Below, in pieces: positions 11,120 through 22,285 of a DNA stretch of 64,000 bases. A program made the position numbers and the translations under genes. Positions within the stretch are counted from its first letter, which is position 1; the number at the start of each line of letters is the position of its first letter. The notes beneath the pieces were generated by a model. The model was not told the DNA's origin. It ran no database searches and was given only the letters and a program-made list of their open reading frames with translations. Source of the stretch: Steinernema hermaphroditum (Eukaryota > Nematoda > Chromadorea > Rhabditida > Steinernematidae). Location: contig CM059622.1 of the NCBI GenBank assembly GCA_030435675.1, forward strand, positions 558,001 through 622,000, in the 5' to 3' direction.

Positions 11120-12264
11120 ATGGAATCGTATCGAACTTTCATTGGTTTCTTGCACATTTGTGTCGCTGTATCGTTCGCACCGATAAATCTCCGAATTCTC
11201 TATGTAAGTATAAGTGCACTTTGGAATACATAAATCACCTCCGTAACTGAGTAATTCAGTCAAAATTGTCGTGATCTTCAAAAAAATACAAAGTGGACTT
11301 GACCTATCAAGATACGAACAAGTGTAATTACTAATTAAAAACGAAAGCGTGGGAATTTAGGCAACATTTCTTTTATTGCATTAACATCATAGTTCAGTTT
11401 GTTTAGGTTCTGCTCAAGAACGACCTTCGGAAAACCGAATGCTATCGTATAATGGCGCAGATCCAATTCTTCTCATTCCTCAACACCCAATTCTTCATCA
11501 TGTTCGGCATAATGATGATCTCAAAATCCTCATTAAATGGCCTTGTGTCTTCATCGGCAAGCCTGCTCGACGCCACCACTAACGCTGTCGTTATCATGGA
11601 CATGATTTTGGCGCTGAATAGGTTGAAGGTTATGTTCGACTGGCGAATACCACAGAAAGTGTTTCTGGTGGGGTTGACCTAAAAATCGCGATTTTAAAGG
11701 ATGTCTAGGTTCTCCAGTGGTTCACGTGGCTCTTTGCCACATTTGACCTCATCCTTCTCTTGACGCCTTTAGCCGGCTACGCTCTGAGCGATGACTTATC
11801 TATGGTTCTGCCCAACATCGATCTACCCTTTACGGCCTATGTGTCCTATGTGGACACCTGCTTCAATGCCATTTGCTCCCTTCTTTCGCTATCGGCCTAT
11901 GTGGTCATCGTGTCCTATCTGATTGTCAAGAAATGCCAAAGTTCTCTAGTTCAATCGACCGTTTCCGAGATACCCATTCTAGTCCAGGCTGTGTTGAGAT
12001 TCGTCGGTGATTTGACAGTGCAGCTCCTGTTCCAGTTGCTGTTTATAACTGAATTGGAAACTCTTGATGTTCTCGATCAAATTCTGGCGCTGCTACTTCT
12101 CATCAACTATGTCTGTCTTCCTCCACTGTCGTATATCGCCATCAATAGGTCAGTAAGAATGTTCAGTAAGGACTTTAATGGAAATGCTGTTCAGAAATGT
12201 TCGACGTGCTGTCTTCAATATAAAGACTTATCCAGTCTTTGTCAGTCGGCACACACTTTCATAA
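11120..12264 (+). CDS. Serpentine chemoreceptor, srt-like 7TM GPCR
   Basis: Predicted sensory G-protein-coupled receptor; 284 aa. Exons: 11120-11203, 11407-11667, 11709-12148, 12195-12264, all in phase. Seven hydrophobic segments can be placed: the N-terminal FIGFLHICVAVSFAPINLRI; the IMAQIQFF to GIMMI segment; the DATTNAVVIMDMILALNRL segment, where ILALNR is the TM3 end motif; the WFTWLFATFDLILLL segment; the CSLLSLSAYVVIVSYLIV segment; the LRFVGDLTVQLLFQLLF segment; and LLLLINYVCLPPLSYIAINR. The last intron is supported because removing it restores INRNVRRAVF, the C-terminal motif of this receptor class. A little short for the family (usually over 300 aa), so an additional upstream exon is possible. 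Srt is the best family fit; another Srg-superfamily family is possible. Confidence 0.8.
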
Positions 12265-13748
12265 TGTGAGCTTTTGAAGATCGATGCAAGATCCGGGAGA
12301 TCCAAAAGCGAATTCTGGTCAAGGAACTGTTATCTTTTCCGGATTGCAGACAATCAAAGGACAGGTCTTCATAATGATAGTGATAGATAGAATACAAAAC
12401 AAAACGCCAAGATTAGGCTGCTACGGATCTCTCGATGATCATAGGATCTTATAACTTCACTGCTATGTGAAGTAGGTCAATGAACAAGTGTGATTAACAA
12501 CAAGTATGATTCCATAGTATGAACACAAATGATACTCAAAATAAATTGAAAGAGGTTATCAGAAGGTCGTGGAAAGATCGTAAAACTTCCTGGGAATCTC
12601 ACCCATAAAACAACATATTTACTCAGTAAAAAAGTTAAATATTATATTATATAATGGATAAAGTTGTGACGCAACGCCCAGGGTCGCCAGGAAACACCTC
12701 GCATTATATCGGTGAGAAAATAATGGAGAATTCCGAGTAAAACGATTCTGTCTGAGTCTGAGATAGAAAAACATCTCGACATTGGCGTCACGTACTTCTT
12801 TAGGTTGCTCACCGTTATTTATTACAATAACACCATTTAGGAGGAACAATTCATTTTTTTTTCGCAATATGCCATTCTTTTGACTTCGTTGGATTGTAGA
12901 GAAACAACAACGACAGATTCCAGTGTGATCAGTTGAATGGTGTTTTTCAGATGGACGGACGCGCAATCTCGAACCCGCGCTTCGGGAATGCCCTCGGGTT
13001 CGACCAAAGGGAACAACTTTGGCCTGGCCTCATATCCCAAAAATTTGAGACAAGTCAATTGGACCATTTGCATTTCTCGAAGTCATCCTGAAGGTCGTCA
13101 ACGCTTTGAGGATACCACCACCGGCGATTACACAGCTTTCGGACCGGCGACTATGTATGTGATACTCTGCGTTGTGCAATTGTATTCATAAGACGTCCTG
13201 CATGACATAATGTCGTTTATACTGGCGGATAAACGGTGTATACGAACATCAATGTCTAGCTTGTATGGATACAAGTCACTTTAATTCTCAAATTTTCGCG
13301 ACTCGAAGGCAGAAATGACAGATTCCAGTGTGATTAATTAGAACAGTATACCTCTAAATGGTGTCTTTCAGATGTAGGGACCCGGAATCGCGAATCCGGA
13401 CTCGGAGAAAGCCCTCGGGTTTGATCGCTGCCGACAAGCTTGGTCTGGCCTCATATCAAAGATTTGGGGCACCTCAATTTGACCACTGTATGAAAGAGAC
13501 ATCCTCTGTTTGCCCACTATTTGTTGTCATTTGTCTGTGGCGAAATGCTTTTGATTCATGAAATGAAGTGGTAAGTCATCGATCGACTAGCAAGCCAATA
13601 GGGCAGGCGCTGAACGAGATTCATCTTCTTGATTCATCATCCGAGGTCATCTGTTATGAAACAACAAGAACATATTGTATAGTTTATTTCCATGAGAAAA
13701 GTCAAATACTATGAATTGGGCGAGACCTACAAAGATCGAAAACAAGCA
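12265..13748. other. Intergenic with a tandem duplication
   Basis: Two related blocks, 12912 to about 13085 and 13317 to about 13490, each begin GACAGATTCCAGTGTGAT and contain TTTCAGATG followed by a frame with shared residues. A reverse-strand copy of the 9440-9640 repeat lies at about 12665-12745. No recognised gene. Confidence 0.55.
12912..13490 (+). repeat. Two-copy duplication with a conserved short frame
   Basis: The frames from 12937 and 13358 share FR, then D.(Q/E)SR.R, PSG, and (K/N)..GLASY at matching positions, and both stand just after TTTCAG. Sequence similarity extends into the upstream non-coding part. They could be exons of a decayed gene or a transposable-element fragment. 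Confidence 0.5.
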
Positions 13749-14762
13749 TTATTTCTTAGAATGAGCAGCTATAACACTCACAACATTGGACGATGATTGG
13801 TGGGAAATACTGTGCGATACAACTCCCTTCAGTGGATTCCACAAAACACCGACCATTCGAATAACGGCTTCCCTGTAAGACCTGAACACAGTTAGCATGA
13901 TGATGCCATATGTAGTGCCCAAATTGAGGATTATGGCTATGGCTATGCAGACTATTTGCCTGGCATAGGGCAGATGACTGTTGTAGATGAAGAACACTGC
14001 CACAAGAAGTGGAATTCCGCCTTGAAGAACGGGTGGCACAGTCAAGATGAGCAGATTTCTGAGCACGACTCGCTGCATGGCGAGGGTCGTCTTATCCAGA
14101 TGTTGTTCTTGTTTCCGGAGTTCGTAGAAGCACATAACTGTGAAGAGAATCCAGAAGAAAACGGCGAACAGTTCGACCACGAAGACGAAGGAACAAGCGA
14201 TTATCATTTCGGTCCCATTCGGACGGAAGCAAAAGATGTTCTCCAACTCCGTGGGTAGTTCGTCTTTAGGGTAGCCGTCCAAGGGATACCACCATCGGTA
14301 GACAAGAATACAGAACCCCGTGGAAACCAGCGCATGTAGAACGATGCAGTAGACATAGGCCCAGGTTTTAGGAATCTGAGAAAGGCGATGTTTGAACGTG
14401 GACAGTGTAAAGTAGCGGAACTGGAAAGTGGTCACAATCCCGACGGCAAAGTTCAAGAAGGTCAGCACAGCGGCACAGAAATAGAGCATCCTCTGTTCGT
14501 CAGTTTTAAGAATAGGTCCAACGATCCCATCTATTCTAAAGCACAAAGCTGGCATCATAGGGTAAGGGTGCGCAAAGGTGAGAATGAGATTGCCCGAGAA
14601 GTTCCATAGAACCTCATTCAGAAGGAAATACGAAGTGTACTTCATGTTCTTGGAGGTGTGGAAGACGATAGCGTAGATGCAAAGGAGTTTAGTAAGGATA
14701 CTCCCGAAAGCAGTGGCATCGAGAAGTCGGTGGTAGATGGTGGGAAAGCTGTCGACGTCCAT
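13749..14762 (-). CDS. Serpentine chemoreceptor, srh/str-superfamily 7TM GPCR, single exon
   Basis: Predicted chemosensory receptor of the ciliary membrane; 337 aa in one uninterrupted frame. Seven hydrophobic spans are spread through the protein, beginning with ILTKLLCIYAIVF. Srh-like marks: MKYTSYFLLNEVLWNFSGNL before TM2, MMPALCFR after it, TTLAMQRVVLRNLLIL leading into TM6, and TYGIIMLTVFRSYREAV at TM7 and the C-terminal start. Length matches the family (about 330 aa). Family members normally have several introns, so the lack of any is odd and may reflect intron loss or a retrocopy. A CCATAG acceptor-like site lies just upstream of the ATG, so a further 5' exon is possible. Confidence 0.82.
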   Translation of the reverse strand: MDVDSFPTIYHRLLDATAFGSILTKLLCIYAIVFHTSKNMKYTSYFLLNEVLWNFSGNLILTFAHPYPMMPALCFRIDGIVGPILKTDEQRMLYFCAAVLTFLNFAVGIVTTFQFRYFTLSTFKHRLSQIPKTWAYVYCIVLHALVSTGFCILVYRWWYPLDGYPKDELPTELENIFCFRPNGTEMIIACSFVFVVELFAVFFWILFTVMCFYELRKQEQHLDKTTLAMQRVVLRNLLILTVPPVLQGGIPLLVAVFFIYNSHLPYARQIVCIAIAIILNLGTTYGIIMLTVFRSYREAVIRMVGVLWNPLKGVVSHSISHQSSSNVVSVIAAHSKK

Positions 14763-15767
14763 GGGCAGCCAAGGCTATGGAATAATGATTAATAACGCAA
14801 TGGATGGTGGATTAATTACCTGCAGATACAATTGTGTCTTACGAGAATAAAAAAAAACAAAAGAAACTATGTTGTTTTCTTCGTTTCGTCTACAATGACT
14901 GAGTAACAAGAAGGCCACCCACATGTGGTCGAGTATCTGACACTTCCCAGGTGGCGCTAGAAGTCGACCAAATAGAACAACTTGAAAAAGAAGCAGGACA
15001 CTTGGCCGATTTTTATACCTTGCCATCAAAGTCTGACCTCTCCTTACCTACCAACGGATAAACATTCTTTGTAATTAAAAACACCGCGAGTACACTTCGA
15101 TGAAGGGACAGTTCCATTTTTTGTATCGAAGATCACGCAAATCAACCATAAACTATGTAGCATGCATTCATTCTTACCATCAGATCACTGATTTGGAGTG
15201 CACATATGACAGTTTGGTACTTCTCACCTGCTCTGTGATAAGCAAACCACTTTCTTCAGTACATACTTCCATATTCTTTCGGCACTTTCAAAAAGAGTGT
15301 AGCTCAGAGGTGATGTTGAAGATGTAGTCCCGGGGCGTTTGCCAAAGACACCTCCAATTCGAAAACTGGATCGTTGAGCCATGTATCCAAATGTAACGAC
15401 CGCCTCAGCTGCCATCCATAGACGGCTTTTAATTTCTTTGGCCCTTCTCTGAGGATGTGATCAGCGAAGCGATTCGGGCCCAGTTATGACTAGAACAGGG
15501 AAGACAGAGACAAGTGATGAACTCAAGCCCTTGGGGATACACATTTAAGTGGACTCCGGAGGATTATTTATATTCATAGTGATTCGGTTTTTGTGTTCAA
15601 GTGTTTATCAGGAAGCATTCTAAGGAAATGGTGCAAAATTTGCACCGCTTACAAGCCACGTCACCAGAAATCGTTAACATCAGAAACCCAAATTCCTAGG
15701 GCTCCGCCTGGTTGACGATCCACGGGACATATCCATCCCATTGAGCCTATAACAGCTCAATTCGAGT
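14763..15767. other. No gene recognised
   Basis: Open frames on both strands between the GPCR and the PEBP gene are short and lack family motifs. The region 15224-15415 is open on the minus strand but matches nothing I recognise. Confidence 0.5.
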
Positions 15768-16456
15768 TTAGTCCATAATCTGGATACAGACCTGGAAGAA
15801 GTTGCCAGCGACGAGGGAGAGGCCGTGCTCTTCGGCCCACTTGGCGACCTTCCAGTGCATACGCTTCTCTATGGAACGCATGATTTGGTATCTCGGTATC
15901 TTGGTATCGACGTTTTCGATCTTTTTGGACTGCTTGTAGACGAGGAAGACGTAGCGGTGGAGTCCAGTGCCCTTGGGAGCTCCGGCGCCACAATACTCCG
16001 AGAGGATGAGGCCCTTCGAGACATCGTTGCCGGGGATGTTGGCGACCACCCAATGCTCGAATTCACCGACCGTAGGATTTTCGCGAGAGTAGGCGTCGGG
16101 ATCTAGAAATGGGTGCTTTGGCCGATGTGTCTCTGCCCCTATGCTCCTCCGAACCTCTCAGAGAGACTTTTTTGCCATGAATCTAAGGCCACATGGAAAG
16201 ACTTACCAGTGAAAGCAATAGTATAGAGCGTATCAGGCTCAAATTCCCAAGTTACCGTTGGAGCGTTCTGCACTTGAGTCGGGGCCAATTCATCTCCGAG
16301 GTTTGCCTAAGAATGGACAAGGTTAACCTTTCAGACTACAAGGCAGAGTGGTACCTCAACTCCACTCGGGAAAACTACCTTTGCCAGAGCTTTAGGCGCA
16401 GTCGGGACCACATCGGGTGTCACCCCGTGCTCAACAAAAGCGGCAGCAACGTGCAT
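15768..16456 (-). CDS. Phosphatidylethanolamine-binding protein (PEBP) family
   Basis: Small cytosolic phospholipid-binding fold, whose members modulate kinase signalling or inhibit proteases in other animals; 178 aa. Exons 16456-16355, 16306-16207, 16102-15768, in phase across both junctions. Family motifs: [16 protein letters not shown] (the DPDAP-type anion-pocket strand), then [12 protein letters not shown], then [12 protein letters not shown] (the GxHRY motif), and a C-terminal helix ending [10 protein letters not shown]. The N-terminus [17 protein letters not shown] is typical in position and the protein length is close to the usual 180-190 aa. No signal peptide. The physiological ligand is not known. 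Confidence 0.93.
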
Positions 16457-17198
16457 TTTATGGAATCTATAAATTTTGCTCATTTCAAGTAATAGATAGG
16501 AAATCAGAAGCGCTAAGCAATATAACAGCTTGCAACAACTAAATCAATATTGAATTTTGCACATAATATAAGTTCACTTTAAGGATTTAAATGACATTTG
16601 CTTGTACACGGCATATAAATGCACATGTAATCGGCTGAGGGAGGAGCTGCTCTTCGCTGAGCAAACAGGATAGTTTTGAAAGACCGTGAGCGAAGTACAA
16701 TCCCGTGTGTTTCGAAAGAGAACAGTTCTCCGTGCGCCGCGAACTCTTGCGAAACAGGGAACGGTCTACAGACGTTCACGTTTTGAGCTCTAACTATAGA
16801 TGGCGTCTTACATCACACGGTAATTATGAGTTTTAGTGGGACACCAGAGTTACTGGTGTTTACCTAACCAACCCGTCCCGTGATAAATTCTAAATGTCGA
16901 ATATTTTGCCAAAATGGGCTACTTTTCGGTGGATAATGGCCTTTTGAGCGCTAGTGATAACGAAAGTGGGAGCTGAACGCCAGATAACAGATAAGGTGAA
17001 CGTTAGATTTCAACATAAGGGAATTATACGTTTTTTGTGGTGGTTTCCATTTCTATGTTGACTTGATTGAGATATTCTCGACACCAAAGAAACAACTGGT
17101 CAGTTTCCATACCTGTACAATGATCGCTTTGCGATGTGAAACAGTTTCGTAACTTGAAGGGGAATAAGTAATAGAAGAAAAGCCGTAACAAAGACATT
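16457..17198. other. No gene recognised
   Basis: The interval between the PEBP start and the tRNA has no supported frame. The open frame at 16193-16492 on the plus strand is antisense to PEBP exons and is not counted. Confidence 0.55.
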
Positions 17199-17270
17199 GG
17201 GCTGAGCCGGTGATCGAAACCGGGACCTCTCGCACCCGAAGCGAGAATCATACCACTAGACCACTCAGCC
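17199..17270 (-). tRNA. tRNA-Pro (anticodon CGG)
   Basis: Minus-strand reading gives a full cloverleaf: acceptor GGCTGAG paired with CTCAGCC, discriminator C, D-arm with TGGTCTAGTGGTATGATT, anticodon stem CTCGC/GCGAG around TTCGGGT (anticodon CGG), and T-stem CCGGT/ACCGG around TTCGATC. No intron. A fragment of another tRNA-Pro lies at 18705-18741 beyond a mariner insertion. Confidence 0.93.
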
Positions 17271-17378
17271 GCTACGACCGACCGAAGCGAAACAGATGAG
17301 GTCATCGATGTCGAGATTGTGACAGTGTAGACTGTGCGAGTCATCACCTCATCGAGTGCATCATATTTGATTGAACTA

Positions 17379-18702
17379 CAGGGTGGCGCATAAATACTGT
17401 AAGTGGGTCAAACTTTTCAATTTGTCCTGCTTTTTCGCCTTTTTGTACCACTTCTGTTGTTATATTCGTGTTCCTCGTTCTTTTTTGATCTAGGATTACT
17501 GTTTCCCCTGTTATTTTTCTCCTTGCCCCTTCGACAAAATGGTGTCCCAAAATGACCGTTTTGCTACCATCGCTGATTAAAAGTGTGGAATGCCGATTCC
17601 GGAAATTGAAAAGTTAAGGAAATTCCATTTTTTTAAGTCCAGAGTTTTGTCGAACACTTTCAAGAGACAGGAGGAATCACTGTTTGCCAAATAAGTGGAA
17701 GACCGAGAACAGTCCAAAACAGCAAGGACCACAGAAGCCATTTGGAACAAGATCAAGCAGAATCTGGTCATATCCATAAGAAAACTGGTCGAATAACAGG
17801 GAGTCATTGAGGGATCGCAGAGAAAATTTGTGAAAAGAAAATCGCGGACTCGACTCCTACAAGATGACATACAGCTAGCTCTTGGACGATCAAAATGAAA
17901 GCCGTAAGACAGGACAAGTGTCGGAAGATAAAGGTCGAAGTCCGCGGAGGGAGCATCCAGAAAATCCTGTTCTCGGATGAGAAGATTTTCATCGTTGATC
18001 CGGTGCGAAACACCCGGGATCACTGTGAACGTCTTCCGAAAGGCTCTCCCCGCAACGTCACCATCGAAAAGAGCCATTTCCCAAAGTCCATCATGGTTTG
18101 GGCCGGGGTTTCTGGACTTGGGAACGTAGAGCTCGTTTTCTTCGACGCCAATGAAAAAAAAGGTGACCTGCCATGGCGAGAACTGCCGAAACCTGGTTCT
18201 GAACGGCGTGGTGAAATCCTGGGCCCTAGATCTGTCCCTCAACACCGCATGGACGTTTCAGCAGGACTGGACGCCTGGCCATGGAGTCAAGAATACCCTT
18301 GTCTCGTCACAGCCAACCATGTGAAGGAAGGATGTTGGGTCAAGAGGAAAGATATTTGGCTGCGGAACTCTCCGGTCCTCAACCCTCTCGACTTCGCTGT
18401 TTGGTCAGTCCTAGAGACAAACGTATGCGCTACAAGCCACGATAGTGTGAATTCCCTGGAGCGCTCTCTGAAGACCGCTTGGAAGGAAATCATGCCAAAA
18501 GTCACCGCGGGAATCCTGAAGAATTTCCAGAATCGTCTGAACGCCTTAATCAAACTGTCAAGGAGGGCATTTCGAACAGAGTTCAAGTATGTTGTACAGA
18601 ATTTCCTCGCCAATCTTACAGTTATGAATTCATTTTGTTTCCTTGTCGTAAATGAAAAGTTATGAGCAGTTTTTCCACTTACAGTATTTATGCGCCACCC
18701 TG
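17379..18702 (+). mobile_element. Degraded mariner transposon
   Basis: The element is 1324 nt, the usual mariner size, with perfect terminal inverted repeats of about 28 nt beginning CAGGGTGGCGCATAAATACT, and TA flanking both ends (17377-17378, 18703-18704). The interior on the plus strand carries transposase remnants: SGRPRTVQNSKDH, KILFSDEKIFIVDPVRN (catalytic-domain segment), FQQDWTPGHGVKNTL and NPLDFAVWSVLETN. The frame is broken by stops and shifts, so no active transposase is made. The intact ends compared with the broken gene suggest it could have been moved by a related enzyme. Confidence 0.92.
17536..18660 (+). pseudogene. Mariner transposase pseudogene
   Basis: Fragments in different plus-strand frames line up in the order of a mariner transposase (N-terminal DNA-binding part, then a D..D catalytic core). 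Stops near 17578 and 17690, and frame changes between 17880 and 18300, break it. The DEKIF and QQD acid-containing segments are still visible. Confidence 0.85.
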
Positions 18703-18704
18703 TA

Positions 18705-18741
18705 ATAGTATGATTCTCGCTTAGGGTGCGAGAGGTCTCGG
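18705..18741 (+). pseudogene. 5'-truncated tRNA-Pro fragment
   Basis: The stretch TAGTATGATTCTCGCTTAGG followed by GTGCGAGAGGTC matches the D-loop to variable-loop part of tRNA-Pro, here with an AGG anticodon. It starts at the mariner right border, and the acceptor and T-arms are missing or unrecognisable. Confidence 0.75.
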
Positions 18742-19162
18742 AATCAATCCTTGGTTCAATCCTATGTTTCTGAGTTTACTTGCAAGGATACGATAGATTA
18801 CGATTCTCGATGATTCTATTGCTCATTTCGCAGTATGCTTCGCGGATGCTTCAAAAAAACTCGGTGCGTTTTAAAATTTCGCGCGTTCTATCGATGAATC
18901 CGATCGTTGCCCAAATAAATGTCACATCTAGACATCGCCCTAGATCAGTGGTAGCGGACTCATCCTGGTCTATAGATACATATTCATCGTAAATTTTGGG
19001 TATCTCAAGCTGTGCTGGCCATCTACCTGCTAAACTCATAGATTCTTTATAAAGAAAGCTCTACATCACAATGAGAATGACCACATATTATCAAAGATGA
19101 GCGACCCCGTTTTTGCTTGCCGTTCTCCGATATGGTGTCTGCCTTGTTCCACTCTAAACGAA

Positions 19163-20299
19163 TTATCTGTCATCAACAATAGTAATGAGAAATGAGTGTA
19201 CCGGAATGTTCGCCGAATAGGACTGATATGCGCTTTTGCCCGTCACCCACCGCTGGAATTCGCTGTTGAATAATATCAGAATTATCCTAAATTTGATGTG
19301 ATTAATATAATTATATATGTCCTTTGAAGTACTTACCCATCAAATACGTGAGCTGACTGCCACACCAACGTTGATGTCAGGAATTTGTACCACTTATCTT
19401 CGCCCAGTGTGGAGACGAAGTAGAAGATGAAGAGTTTACAGACGAACAAGGAGCCTTGACAACAGGCCTGAAGATGAATGGATCTAAGACCACCTAGGTT
19501 CAGCCCTCTTTTACCTGAATGAAGAACCTGATCTCTCTTCGGTTGGAACTGCTCTGCATTTGCTGAAAGCACTTATATTACACAAATACTCTACTCTCTT
19601 TCAGTCTCACCCTTTTGGCGATCAAAATTCTGATATATGTAATGGAATCGATGATGACCATGACGACCATGAATGCGATGCCGACGAGGAAGTCATTATA
19701 AAGAAGCGCCTTTCCGCAAGTGGTCGGCGCGAAGTGCCAAACGTAGTCTCTCGGGACGAAGATGAAGTAGCACTTTTCTGAAATTATGTGCTACAGATCT
19801 GAGAATTTGCCATCGATCCTACCAAAGAAGTACGGTATGATATTAGCCACAGCAACGGTCCACATAATGCCGATGTAGCCGGCGGTGATGAGCCCTTTAA
19901 AGCACCTTCGATAGCCGAACGGGAAGAAAATGGCCAAGAAGCGGTTGATCGTGATGAAGAGATGCGAGTAGACACACACGTTCCACATGAGAATTCCGAA
20001 TTGGCCAAGCTTCATTCCCACATATCCAGAGGCGTCCATTTGGAAGAGGGTCGCCGGAGCGGCCCAGAACGCGTAGAGAAGGAGAACACCAATGTCTCCG
20101 ATCTCGTGCGATAGGCACAGGTAGCCGAAGGCGTTGCGCATGTGCTTGTTCCTCCATATGAGGATGATGGCGAAGATGTTGATGGCCAGACCGATTTGGG
20201 CCCACTGAAAGGAAGTGATTTTGCGGACGTTGTTAGGGAGTCCATTCAAAGCTCTTGGACAGTGATACGAGTCCTTACGTTGCCCGTTTTTGGATACAT
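19163..20299 (-). CDS. Serpentine chemoreceptor, srx-type 7TM GPCR
   Basis: Predicted chemosensory receptor; 290 aa. Exons: 20299-20279, 20204-19823, 19777-19611, 19562-19515, 19467-19337, 19286-19163, all with GT/AG borders and matching phases. Srx marks: RNAFGYLCLSHEIGDIGVLL after TM1, LLYAFWAAPATLF, SHLFITINRFLAIFFPFGY (TM3 end and second intracellular loop), the YFIFVPRDYVWHFAPTTCGK extracellular loop, REIRFFIQ before TM6 and HVFDGIILILFNSEFQRW at the end. The 7-residue first exon (ATAAAATG start) is inferred from a good donor and an in-phase TTTCAG acceptor, and is the least certain part; without it the frame opens only at a TTG. Confidence 0.85.
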
Positions 20300-20731
20300 T
20301 TTATGGTATATTTTGGGAAAACGCGATCGGCCTCTTTGCCATTTCATTGTGGTCCTCAATGCAATTCTCGAAGACCAGAAGTGAGCATGAGCTGTGCCTC
20401 AAACATGAATGAAATCCTAATGAAATGGCCACTCGAAATAATCGGTGGTTAGGACTCGAGACTCGGATTTTGGACTCGATCGGCGTCACTGATATGACGT
20501 TGTCATGAATACAAATGTCCTCGCCATAAATTCCCAGGGAGATCCTGTTACGTTATAGGGACTCATAAACCATTCAGATCAACACACACATGTGGGACCA
20601 ACTTCTATATTCAGTGGGCGAAGGAGGAATAGAATAATGCATGATGCCGGGTGTGATGCCAAAGATCGCAGCTTCGAAACAAAGAAGGAAAATTCAGACA
20701 AAAGCCCTCTTAACGTTTTTTGACGTATCTT

Positions 20732-20980
20732 TTATTTATTCAGGAGTACGTTAACATCGGAGACAAGGATATGACTTTCGGTGAGCTTTTCGCCTCTCGA
20801 CGAATGGACGAGAGTGCCCTTAGCCCCATCATGTGAAATGACCTCCTCTGCATCATTTTTGGAACGTTCTTTGCTAAACTTAAGTTTGCGTACTTTAATG
20901 TTTTTGTTTCGAGAAGTCATTATGATAAAGGCCAAAACTTTTAGCAAAATTAGAATGTTTATGACGGGGATTATAATGAA
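20732..20980 (-). pseudogene. Unassigned membrane-protein C-terminal fragment
   Basis: After an AACCAG acceptor-like site, the frame reads a hydrophobic span (EFIIIPVINILILLKVLAFI) followed by a basic and acidic tail ending VSDVNVLLNK and a stop at 20732. This looks like a last transmembrane helix and cytoplasmic tail, but no upstream exons of the same protein could be joined. Low confidence. Confidence 0.25.
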
Positions 20981-21510
20981 TTCTGGTTGTCAGTGGCGAA
21001 GTAGAAAAGTGCATTTTATGCGATGTCGTTGTCGAAAAGCAGAAGGGATTTTCTCTATTCCGGACATTTGTGTGGGCGATGCAAGGCTGCCAAGGGTGAT
21101 GCAAGAAGAAGAAGTGAATGGAGATGCAGAACTCAATAACTTTGTGCACTTATTGCAGCCGTTCAGCCGGGATACACAGATCCATCCCCATTCCCAGAAA
21201 ACAGCTTGGCGCATCCCATAAACACTCCTGCAAGTGACTCGCTGGCCCTCTGGAACAGCCAGAATACGCATCCGGTGGTCAATCTGCACACTTGTTGAAA
21301 AGATACACAAATGGTGTATATTAGTAAGTAACTCTGGCGAACATCGAAACCCTCTTTTCTCGCTCATAAATAAACGATGGTAGTTTTACGTGCACGTTTA
21401 TACACTCAGCTAAACCTATCGTTTGTAGGCGCAACCTGACTTTAAAGGTACGCTTTAAGTTGCCCACCGTGGAGCTTCAGCACAAAGGTTATTAGAGCAT
21501 GACTAGTCTA

Positions 21511-22285
21511 AGAAAAGCAACCAAATCAAAGCTCATTCAAGGAAGAACAGCACGTTTTTTAAAACGTAGTTAAAAAAACGAAAAAAAAAACGAGAAAACA
21601 AAACGAAAAAAAAACGAGTACAAGTAGAAGCCTCAAATCTCGACTGCTCTCAAGTGGCGCATACGTTTACACAGGACCCCCTGTGTCATAGGACAATTTA
21701 TTTTAACAGTTCTTTCATTTGTGTTCCCAGCGATCGGTCGGGTCGCCCACTCGCTCTCTCTTTGAGCATTATGAGATATCTTGCATGACGAATGTCATTG
21801 ATTCAAGAGTAAATTTATGTAAATGTAAGTTCTGTGCTTTGGCTCTGGGCTCAAAGTTACTCGACCGTACCCAATCTGCTAAAAGTCATCAAATCAAAGC
21901 TCATTCAAGCAAGAACAGCAGTTTTTTTGAAAGTGCTGGGAATCTAGTCTAATGAGAACACGGACCGTCGATCGCTCAAATATCTGATTTCAAGAAACGC
22001 GTTGGACCGTTCTTTTTTCAAAAAACATCCTGTTTCGATGTTTTCTGATTCAGCTATATTTTTGTGAATCTCAAGCAGTGATGCCGATTGAGTCTTAGTC
22101 CGGACGATTCCGAGTCGGAGCTTTGAATCTCGACTTTGAACTAACGAGTCCGGACTCATTTTCGTACTCGTCGGTTTGCCAGATCTCAAGAGAGGCACAT
22201 ACGTTTACACGGGACCCTGTGTAAACGTGTCATGGGACAATTTGTTTTAACAGTTCTGTGCTTTGGCTCTGGGCTGGAGAAAAGG
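21511..22285. repeat. Compound tandem repeat
   Basis: ATCAAAGCTCATTCAAG plus AAGAACAGCA occurs near 21524 and 21891; CATACGTTTACAC followed by GACAATTT.TTTTAACAGTTCT occurs near 21662 and 22199; TCTGTGCTTTGGCTCTGGGC occurs near 21831 and 22254. The blocks are interleaved, showing serial duplication. One block (22202-22228) is a perfect 10-bp-arm hairpin. Confidence 0.65.
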
